A DNA stretch of 64,000 nucleotides. Source: Himantopus leucocephalus (lineage: Eukaryota > Chordata > Aves > Charadriiformes > Recurvirostridae). The stretch spans positions 37,585,138 to 37,649,137 of the forward strand of contig RSEF01000005.1 in NCBI GenBank assembly GCA_003993805.1. Direction: 5' to 3'. The notes below the pieces were generated by a model that ran no database searches, was not told the origin of the DNA, and saw nothing but the letters and a program-made list of their open reading frames with translations. The position numbers were made by a program, and so were the translations under genes. Shown piece by piece: positions 39,649 through 48,940 of the stretch (position 1 is its first letter; each line of letters begins with the position of its first letter).

Positions 39649-39748
39649 NNNNNNNNNNNNNNNNNNNNNNNNNNNNNNNNNNNNNNNNNNNNNNNNNNNN
39701 NNNNNNNNNNNNNNNNNNNNNNNNNNNNNNNNNNNNNNNNNNNNNNNN
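39649..39748. other. Assembly gap (100 N)
   Basis: Exactly 100 Ns, the conventional placeholder for a gap of unknown size. The flanks (pyrimidine-rich CTCTCTGCTCTTCAATA on the left, TCTTTGCCCCACAGTCAATC on the right) do not show me which repeat, if any, caused it. Confidence 0.98.
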
Positions 39749-42700
39749 TCTTTGCCCCACAGTCAATCTGCTGATAATAAGAATGTCCCTTTTTAGATGT
39801 TGTACATTTCAAATAGCAGTGGAGGCCTTGTGGTAGTTCTTTTAAATAGAAAGTAGACCTTCACCTTGAGCAAAGGGTAAGACAAGGCATAGGGTAAAGC
39901 AAGAATTATGTTTGTGGCATCATGGAAAGGTTTAAGTAATCTACAGAGATAGATTTATGAATGATTCTTAATATTCAGATTAGCGTAACCCGCTCTTTGT
40001 CTAGAAGCAGAAATAAAGTCAACAGTCCCATGGGAGTAGTGAACTTTTTATTGCAGAATCAGGTTCACTGTCTTCAAATGTAGTAATTTTTAATGAATTG
40101 AGAAGTAACACTTTGCATGTTTGTCTGTATCATGCATTCTAAGCTTATCCTACCTTTATGGTTCTGCTCTTTTACCTAGAAGGCTTTAGGAAATGGAGAA
40201 GTTTTTGAAGATCTTGTCTGCCATTCCTGCTCTAGTCAGAATACAGTATGAAAAAAAATGTTGGAAATGTTAGCAAAATCTGTTGATTTAGTAGTGGACT
40301 AAAAGGTCCAAAAAAATTAGGATTAAGAGTACTCTTTCATCAACTTTTAGGGACAAAGCTAGAACTGAGGTAATTTTTAGTGTTTTCCAGGCTTGTAAGA
40401 ACTATGCTTTGTTGTCCTCACTGTTTCAAGACTAGAAGTACTCTCAGCCCTCCAGTGAAATCTCCCTGAAAAGCTGAGATATGTCTGACTGGCTCTGCTT
40501 GATATAACACTATATTTTTATATATATTAATACTTACTTTCCAGCATCAGAATGTATCCTGGGGACTCTAAAATCAGGAAAAGTTATGAGCCAGTGAACA
40601 TCCCGTGCTACCGCTTTCCATTCTGTAACCATATAAATCATCACCGATTAGATAGATGCCCATTAGGGAAAACACATTCAATAGTAGTTTCTAATTGTGT
40701 GTGTGGTAGTTGGGCACAAAGCCTAGAGGTGGCACTTGTGAAAGATTTGTGTAATTTAACAGTTGGTCTTAAAAACGCTTAACTAGACAGTATATAGTAG
40801 AAGATGAAGATAAGTCTTTACATGGATGTCCACTAAGAAAAGTATTTGATCTTTATCTTTCCCCTGTTTGGAGGGAACATTTCAGTCGCATATTTTCATA
40901 GGCTGGGGTTATTGAGTAAATGTGGCCCTTCTTTAGCAGAAAGCTGCTAAGTTCTATTTCTGCAGTGTTTGTGAAAGAATGTATCCTGAACGGCATATTA
41001 AGTATTGCCATCCTACTGATGCGTTTGGTCAGTTGTATGTTTCTGTGCGGTCATTGTCTGCCGCAGAATCTTGACAGTATCACACAAAGAATATTTTCCA
41101 TTGTGGCATCTCGGTTCCTTGGGGATCCCTAACATCTGTACTGCTAATGGTTTTATTGTTGCCTCTGGGTCTAACTCCAATTAAATTGACCATAGCAGTT
41201 TGTTGCAGCCTCATCCTCTTGAGTACCTGGATTTCTTTGACTTACCTTTGCCTATGAAGAAAGTGCACTTTTATCCTTTTGAAAATAAAGTCCATGGGCA
41301 GGAATGCGTTCCTCCTGAGACTAATATGCAAGTCCTTTTGTGGTTAGACAAAGGATTTTCTTAATGCATTCTGTGATAGAAGTGCCCTTAGAGCCAGCCC
41401 ATCCTTGTACACAGACTCCTCTGTGAGCTCAGTCTTTTTGTAAATTGGGAACAAACTTTACAACGCTGTCTGCTTGCAACAAAATTGGACATTCATTTTT
41501 AAGCACACAGCCTCATAACCAATTCTTTTAAGAAGAGAACTCCCTTTGTGTAATAAAAGGGAAGGTGGAGAGAAAAAAGGTCTGGGGTAGTGATTTAACA
41601 AGCACTGTTGTCTGGTGCTTCCATACTGAGGTTTGTGGAATACAGTGGACTTTCCACCATCATTCTTAACTACCATGGCAGGTGACTTTAGTATGTTTGC
41701 ATTTAATAGTTTGGCGTGTCTCTTTTATCCTTATTTTAATCTTAGTTCAAGTCATTAGAAGGGTTTTGTACTTTTACAAATGCAATGACCAGAAGTGCCT
41801 TATGTATAAGCCAGCACGAACGTTAAATGAACATGTTAGACTAATAAACTGAGCGATGTTAACACTGCACAGCTTAAAATTACAAGCCAAAAGGTACCGA
41901 AATAATTTTCCTACCTGTGCCATATAGGCACAGTAAATCTGGGAATTTTTTTCCATAAAAAGCAAAACCAAAATTTGGTCTAGGATGAGGGCCATAAAAC
42001 TTTTCATAATGGTGTTAACTGGATGCAGTTTCATTCTGTGTGGTTTGTGGCCTAATTTGGCAATATTAATGCTAGTTTCCTTAAGCGTGCATATCCAGAT
42101 TCCCCATCTAAAGGAATCTCACATCAGAAATATACTAAAAATATCTAAGATACTGCTGCTTTCAGTGTAGCAAAAAAAAAAAAGAAGTTGCATTTTTTAG
42201 TACAGTAAAAATTCCATGTTTTCACATTCTTTTTTGTTGGTAACCATAAACGTGCTATCTTAGACTAAAGCTCAAAATTACAGAACTGGGCTTTAGTCTG
42301 TTTCCATTCTAAATGTGGTCTAATAAAAGCTGGATTTGTAAAGTGATAGCTGCAGCTGAGATGGAAACTTCCTCCTTTCCCATTCCATTCAATTAATGAA
42401 AGCTGAACTTCAAAGTCTAAATGAGATCATTTGAAGTGCTAAAATTATTGAACACCAGAACTTTCCTGTCTGACCGAAAAAAAAAAAAGAGAGAGCTTGT
42501 AATGTAAAAGTAAAATTAAACCAGTGAAATGAAGTTAGGAAACTTTAAAAGTTCTAGTGCGAGAAGTGGTATTAGCTTAGTTGCAAGGCATTTGTGTGTA
42601 TTTGTAGTGACTCATTTGATAGTCACGCAATTTTTTTCATGTCTGTGACAGTAAAAACTTTCCTGGGAGGTCTTAGTCGTGTGCTGCTCAGAAAATTGCA

Positions 42701-43031
42701 ATCCAATGAGAATATGTCTGAACAACACCCCGACAAGCTCAGAGAATATGCAGGAATATCATCAGGGACCGGAGCCTTCCTACAGTACAATAAGCACCTA
42801 TGTTGTCATCACTAGTTTTGTAGTTGCTATCAGAAGTTTTTAAGTTGGTCAACTGCTTGTTATTTTGCTGACAGCCCATAACATTTCTCCTGGGCTCTAC
42901 TTTGTCCTTTTTTGACCACGAGCATTGGCTGTGCCACCAACTCTGAGAGCATGTAGGGTCAGTGCGTACCAAAACTCCTTTGATTGACTCATTTGATAGC
43001 AGTAAGCATCAGCCTCGGGTCTGCTGCTGCA

Positions 43032-43185
43032 AACTAGGAAGTGGGGAGTTAATGGATATCTGTTTCTAAAGGAGTTCGGTCTTTGGGCAGAGGTGGGGTG
43101 AGTTTCTGAACTAGGAAGTGGGGAGTTAATGGATATCTATTTCTAAAGGAGGTCGGTCTTTGGGCGGATGTGGGGTGAGCTTCTG
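43032..43185 (+). repeat. Tandem duplication, two 77-bp units
   Basis: The unit starting AACTAGGAAGTGGGGAGTTA occupies 43032-43108 and repeats head-to-tail at 43109-43185. I count five substitutions between copies, about 94% identity. It begins a moderately GC-rich, unassigned intronic segment (to about 43800). Confidence 0.9.
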
Positions 43186-45949
43186 AACCTCAGTGGGAAA
43201 GCGCAGGAGGGAACTGTGGAAGCTGGAGAGATACAGGGAGCGAGGAAGCCCTGGGCCGTGCCAAGAGGCAGTGGTGAGGTGCAGGTAGTGAGCACTGAGG
43301 TGTGCTGAACGGTCGTCGTGAGTAGGGAGGAATATGCAAACAGCATCCAGCAAAACAAGAAAAAGGACTGTAGTGAGGCACAAACTGCTTGGGATGCCTA
43401 TTTCTGTGTTCATTTTAAGTATTTAATTTTCTGACACACACTCAGGATAGACAGAACACGCACAGTCCTATTAAACGTAATGAATTGCATGTGAGACTTG
43501 TTCATCTGACCACCTCCGTGGGCCTCGCTGCCACGCTCCGGGGTTTCTTGTACTGGCAGCACACCACCACAGCTGCTCTCCCGCGCTGTTATCCCACACG
43601 CCAGACACAGCCGGGCTGCCTGACCCGAGAGCCTCTGACCAGCTGTAGTGGGTGCAGGGAGCCCTGCAGCCCTGTGCAGCAGCTGGGGGCTCTGTAGCTT
43701 TTGTGTGCCCTTCTGTTTAACAGAACGAGGGTGGGAGGGACGCTTCCAGGTGCGCTCTTCCTCGGCCCGATATCCTGGCACGCCTTTGGCATCTGAGCTG
43801 ATCCATCCCTGCCCTTTTTTGGGTGACTCAGCAAGTGAATTCTCATGTCTTACGATTCAAAACAATTTGAGTGTTCTGGCCATTAATGAGGAAGTCTCAG
43901 GATATTTAGTTAAATCCCATCAAATTTATTTTTAATTCTTCAGCTAATTGATTAATTCCTTAATTCTATAGAACAATTGAATTAAGTATATTTTCATTCT
44001 GTGACAGCAAAGCAGACACACTGAGTTACAGCTTTTTTTTCCCCCCCCAGTACTTACAATTGTCTTTTTCATTCTTATCCATGCAGAGCAAATAGAATTA
44101 GACCGCAAAAAATAACTTTGTACATGCCAAATTTCAAATGAATCCGTTTTTGCTCTAGCTTTGTTCAGGGATGTGTGATTAGAACTTTCTTCCTTCCCCT
44201 AGGAAAATCTGTAAAATTGTCATGAAACAAAATGGAAAGCTAAATGTTTTAAAGGTGAATGCTTAAAAATTTTCTGTGTGGGGTGTGGGAAGAGCTTTAT
44301 CGTTATTTGCAAATTTTATTATAGAAGTTGCTACAAATCATCCAATAACAATCCAGAAACATTTGTTTCTGTACTAAGCAGCATAGAATAAGAATAGCTT
44401 TATGCTGTGTCATGTAGGGGCTTGAGTTTTTTTTAGTAACATCTAGCTTGCTAGCACAGTACAAAACTATTACATTTGCAAAACTGAACCAGCTGGTCAA
44501 AAGGCAGAGACTGGATTATACTGGTGCTCTTTTTTTTTTCTGTTCTGTTCCCCTTTTTTCTCTCTGGGGAATTCTTGTGCAGTAATTTTTAGTTTCAATG
44601 TGGCTGACTACAGGTTTTCAACTTCCAAGAAGTTTTGATGGAAAGCACAACAGTTTAATTTCCCATTACCAAAGCATGAGTTGGGTAGATTTTACAGTAT
44701 TTTCATTATAAGTGTGATGATGTCTAGATCAGACCCTTAACTAGTATAAATCAGCATAGTCCCGCTGAAGTTTATAACTGTTGAAACTCTTTCTCACCTT
44801 AAGAATGATAAAGAAAAAAAAATATAGAGAAAGAAACACGTATGCTCAAACAGAAAAAGCAGAAAGGTAAGAAGTGTCTAGGAAGGGATGTAAAGCGGTT
44901 TCATGGGCATCTTATAAAATGAAGAAAAAAAATGAAAAATATCCTGTATTGGTTAAAATTTGTCATCCTATGAATTTCTTTCTTTCACTGAGTACTCCTG
45001 GATTTAGGTTTAGGATTGCATATTAAGCCTTATCCTTTGTTTTGATATAATTTATGTTGTAATCTGTTTTTTTCAAAGCATAGTTTCATGCTCTGTCAGA
45101 GTCTCACAATAGATCTTCTGTATTGTAAGACAACATTTTTTTTCCCTATTATTTTTTAGAACTTATTTTGTCTAAAGCTTTTATTTAAAATGCATGTTCT
45201 GGGAAATATCCTAGGTGATGAGAAAAGCAACTATTGTAATGCTGCTTGTGTCCCCGAGTACATGTACATCATTAATTGCACTCTGTTCCAACTAACTAGG
45301 CCATCCCCATCACTCAGAAATGACTCCGTTGGTCAGTCTGTGGAGGGGCAGCAGCCCTGCGGTTGGGGCTTCCCCTCTGGTATGAGACTTGAGGAGATTA
45401 AGGACCTGGGTTTATATTTTTGAGGGGGCTACATGGATGCCTGACGCTGCAGATGCTCCTTCTCCCGAGTACGGGGGAGCAGGCAGCCTCCCGCCCCTGC
45501 CTGGGCCAGCGGAGCAGAACTCTGGGCTACAGCTGATGGCGAGAACTAGCCCAGATCTCAAAGCCTGTCAGTAACTACGCCTCAACTAAAAGTCAGAGGC
45601 GAGAAGGGAGTTCAGCATCAAGAGCGAACTGTGGTCTCCTTGGTGGGTAGCTCCAGAGCCGCTGCCGTTGGGGGGTGTCTGCAGGGGACTCCATTTCCAA
45701 CACACACCTGCCTCCCGGGCAGGGATGAGTCCAGGAGCGGGTGGCGGGATGGTAATGGTGGATCCTTCCTTCGCTCACTGCCGTCGCGCTGTTAAAATAA
45801 ATAGGGTGGAATGCACAGGCACTGCTATGAAAAAAAAAAAACCCAAAACAAAACCACCGGGACATTGTTTTCATCATTAGGTCGTGAAGCAGGAACGGCA
45901 TTGTTCCAGTGTAACCTCACGCGCAATTTGAGGTAACAAGACTCTTCCA

Positions 45950-46640
45950 TTTTGCGCGCCTTCCCGCGGCCCAAGGCACACGGCCCGCCACCCCGCCGGG
46001 ACGCGCCCCCTCACGCCGACGTTCCGCTGCCGCTTCCTCCCCGCCGGCTCCCGCCGAGCAGCGCGTGCCGGGCCGGCGGGCGGCCCCGCGGGCGGCGGCC
46101 GGGCGCGGGGCGGCGCGGGGCCGGCAGGTGGCGCTGTGGGCCCGGGCACGGCGCGCGGGGCGGGCGGGCGGCGCTCCCTCCGCCGGCGGCCGCGCGCTGC
46201 CCTGCCCGGCCCTTCCCTTCCCGGCCCTTCCCGGCTATTTTCGGTTTCTACAGATGTGCTCTTTTGAATGGTTTCAATAAAATTTTATTGCCGTCGTTTG
46301 AAAAATAGCAGGATTGTTGTGATTTGTGCTGCCTGGCGGAGGAGCATCCCCCGCGGCGGGGCTGGGGCCGGCCGCGGCCGGTGCTGCCCTCCCGCCGCGG
46401 GGCTCCCCTCAGGCGCCGTGACCCCAGCCGTGAGCCGAACGTGCCAGGCGGCACGGGCGCTTGCAGCCTAACCTCTTTTTTTTTTTTTCTCCTTAGGTAA
46501 CTTGGCCCATCGTAGTTCTGTAGGAGACTGTATCTGTATTTTTTTCTCCCGGGCCCCCAAACCAGCCCCGAGGCGTTCCCTGCGCCCACCGGGGCCTGCT
46601 CGGGCCTGCGGCCCACCTCGGCTGCACGGCGAGGGGAAAG
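45950..46640. promoter_or_regulatory. Intronic CpG island, candidate internal promoter or regulatory element
   Basis: The sequence changes abruptly from AT-rich intron to very high G+C with dense CpG (for example CGGCGGGCGGCCCCGCGGGC near 46075, and CGCGGCGGGGCTGGGGCCGG near 46352), with GC-box-like GGGGCGGGCGGG near 46158. An AT-rich pocket (about 46245-46320) splits it in two. It lies 2.2-2.9 kb upstream of the 41-codon AKAP6 exon. CpG islands of this kind usually mark promoters in birds. Possible roles are an alternative AKAP6 start, an antisense or non-coding transcript, or an enhancer or insulator; I see no recognisable first exon. Open frames across it on both strands reflect base composition rather than coding signal. 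Confidence 0.75.
46121..46134 (+). promoter_or_regulatory. Near-consensus CTCF-binding motif
   Basis: CCGGCAGGTGGCGC fits the core CTCF consensus (CC[A/G][C/G][C/T]AG[G/A][T/G]GGC[G/A][C/G]) at every position. It lies inside the CpG island. The match is by eye; occupancy is unknown, and short GC-rich motifs arise by chance in such sequence. Confidence 0.55.
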
Positions 46641-48191
46641 GGCCAGGCTGCTGGAGCCTGCTGCTTGGGCGTTTTCGAGTACCGCCGTAAAAACGATAAA
46701 ACACAGACAGCTTTTGTGAGAGGGCAGAAGTAACTTGGTTGCTGGTAGTCGCTTTTGGTACTGGTGCGAGCCTGCAATGTTTCTGAGCACCCTTGTGAAG
46801 GCATACAGACATTGAGTACTGCAGGCAGATGTTATACGTGTCTGTCTCTGTAAAATACATGACACATATACGAGAGAGAGCCTTTCTTCATTTTTTTGTG
46901 CTTACCATATCACCTTGTCTTTCAAGGACAGCACGTTGCTAAAATGCAGGCAGAGATTTATTGGAGGGACTAGAAGGACTTTACTCCTCCTGCTCCTCTC
47001 CCCCTCAGCTCACGTCTTCCACTCTTCTGCCAGTCTGGCATCTCTTATGCTCCACTGCGGGCTGGAAGAAAGCAAGCAACGGAGCCATAGGAAAATTTTG
47101 CCCCTCCTCTGCCCCATGGCTTGACGTGGGGAACACAGACCTGCTGTGGGACAGAGGAGATGCAGCTACCTTCATTGCTTGCCGCAGAGTGGAGGCACGT
47201 CATCTCGGTCACCATATCCACTGGGTTGTTTTCCTATCTTCCTTCCCCCTTTTTGGAATGTCCTGATAAACAGCCTACAATGAAACCCTCAGAATAACAG
47301 TTTTCTTCCTAGCAATGCTTTGAGATACAGTGGATTCCATGAATAGGGATGGCAATAGTCTCCTTCTCATCCTGAAGACTTGTACGGACTCACATGAAAA
47401 ATAATAATAATTAAACAAAAGTCTTCAGAGTGCCTCAGTGAGTGCTGTCATGCCTGCAGTATGCACTGGAGCGTCCTGCCAGAGGCTGGCTTCGGTTCAG
47501 AAGCACTGCCACTTCAGCTGGTAGCCAGGAGTTGATTATTGGACCCTGCTTCTTGGCACAGCGTTGGGCCAAAATGACTCTGCTACCATGAATTTTGAAG
47601 GAAGTGTGGCTCTCCTTAGTCTGGATTATTAGCATTGCATTTCTTTGTGTAATGCAGCTGTGCACCAACTGCTCAAACTCCTGTTTCTGTCTCATTTAGA
47701 ATTCCAGTTTCATGCGCCACTTCGGAGAAGGGATTTGGGCTCCTGAGTCACTCAGGAATCTTTAAAAATTTTATGCGTAACTTGCTTTTAGCTATCTAAA
47801 TAGAGTAATAAGTACCAGAAATCATGCCATAAATAAAGCGGTGAGAGTGAAATACTTAGCGTGTATGCCGAGTTGTTATCCAACTGGAAATTAAAATTTG
47901 TACCATGCTGCGAAATTCATAGTTAATAGCTAATAATGTAACCAGCAATAGACCTAACTTAATCTAGTCTTACGATACTTGTAATAGATGGACATGCCTC
48001 TACAGAGTTAATTTTCAGGGTGCTTATAAACATCACGGTCAGTTTATTCCATTTACTGTCTTGCTTTGTGGTGGATAAGACTTCGGTAAGATTATCTGTA
48101 CTTAGTATGTGCCTATAGTATCATCCAATCATGTAAATTCAGGGGCACTATTTTTAATCAGACAATATAATTGGTACTAATCTTGAAATAA

Positions 48192-48238
48192 ATGGTGCTC
48201 CTGAGAAGCAGGAGCTCCTGTCTTCTCAGGAGCACCAT
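48192..48238. repeat. 47-bp near-perfect palindrome (inverted repeat)
   Basis: The outer arms ATGGTGCTCCTGAGAAG (48192-48208) and CTTCTCAGGAGCACCAT (48222-48238) are perfect 17-bp reverse complements. The spacer is a perfect 12-bp palindrome, CAGGAGCTCCTG (48209-48220), plus one T. The whole is thus a 23-bp-armed palindrome with a single unpaired base. It could extrude as a cruciform, or fold as a tight hairpin in the AKAP6 pre-mRNA about 580 nt before the next exon. No transposon termini or target duplication are evident. Confidence 0.92.
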
Positions 48239-48817
48239 CTGTGTGGCTTATATGCAATCAGCAATATTTATATTAAATGCTATATATTCTGCCTCACCTA
48301 CTGTTTGATTTCTTCTCTCTGTGAGTCTCATCCTGTGAACCAAAACAGGAATCACAAGACCTAAATTCTGACAAATAGTATCTTCTCTCAGTCTACCTTG
48401 TTAATGCAGCTTTGTTCAGCACTTTTTTCTAACCAACGGTGTTCATGCTACACCCAGTCTGCCCAGTGCAAGGTCTTCAGCTCAATTTTCATTGTAATCT
48501 ATATGCAGCTTTTTATATATCTCCCTCATATCTTCTAAAACTTTGCTGGTTTTTCCATTTCATCACAGTCATATGGACCTCACATTGTCCTGTCCCAAAA
48601 CATCATCTTAGATTATCCCCAGAAACACAGTTCTGGTCCTCATTTACTAGAAGGCTACTTGCTAATTGTTTTTTTCATTGCTTGCTTGTAAAAGGCAAAA
48701 TTTTACTGCACAATACTCTCCTGTCTTAAAAAAAAAAAAAAGAACATACATTTTTCAGATTGCCATTTTACTAACAAATATGCTTTTCTTGTTCTTTCTT
48801 TTTTCTTATCTGGTAAG

Positions 48818-48940
48818 GGGTTTGTAAGCAAGCTGGATGAATTCATTCACTGGTTAAATGAAGCCATGGAAACAACAGAGAATTGGACTCCTCCTAAAGC
48901 AGAGACAGACAGCCTTAAACTATACCTGGAGACACACTTG
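48818..48940 (+). CDS. AKAP6: AKAP6 coding exon (start of spectrin-repeat region; human exon 5 equivalent)
   Basis: This 123-bp, 41-codon exon encodes GFVSKLDEFIHWLNEAMETT, then ENWTPPKAETDSLKLYLETH and a final L, nearly identical to human AKAP6 as I remember it (GFVNKLDEFIQWLNEAMETT). In AKAP6 this opens the first spectrin-like repeat of the block that binds nesprin-1alpha and targets the scaffold to the nuclear envelope; the Trp of HWLNE is the usual helix-A core residue. Phase 0 at both ends keeps it in frame with the 596-codon exon. The acceptor is unusual, TCTGGTAAG|GGG: AG preceded by purines and overlapping a donor-like GTAAGG. The donor TTG|GTAGGA is weak. The next exon (expected to begin SFKLN) is not in the window. 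Confidence 0.95.

Larger units (their letters stand above)
25667..48817 (+). other. AKAP6: Large AKAP6 intron between the 596- and 41-codon exons
   Basis: This 23.15-kb intron runs from GTAAGG to CTGGTAAG. Its contents in order are: unremarkable AT-rich DNA (25.7-27.3 kb); a CANNTG-rich patch (27433-27630); a solo LTR (29130-29868); CR1 tails (29930-30132 and 31596-31990); a GA-rich tract (32988-33006); unassigned sequence to 39 kb with a short GC-rich patch (38995-39118); an assembly gap (39649-39748); unassigned sequence to 43 kb; a 77-bp tandem duplication (43032-43185) followed by moderately GC-rich DNA to 43.8 kb; a GC-rich shore from 45.3 kb leading into a CpG island (about 45950-46640); and a palindrome (48192-48238). 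I recognise no coding exon. The longer open frames, especially around the CpG island, look like composition artefacts. Confidence 0.85.

Noticed and set aside
43410..43781. A 123-codon - strand open frame in GC-richer intron
   Set aside because: Overlapping frames on both strands are equally open, and nothing in the product is recognisable.
45952..46308. A + strand open frame through the CpG island
   Set aside because: A Pro/Arg/Ala-rich product produced by base composition; no homology recognised and no splice or start context that sets it apart.
46248..46865. A 205-codon open frame on the - strand across the CpG island
   Set aside because: Stop codons are rare in such GC-rich DNA. The product is low-complexity Arg/Pro/Gly-rich in the middle with no recognisable domain, and equally open frames exist on the other strand.
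48192..48238. The palindrome as a microRNA precursor
   Set aside because: The stem is only about 21-23 bp with almost no loop, shorter than typical precursor hairpins. No microRNA sequence is recognised.
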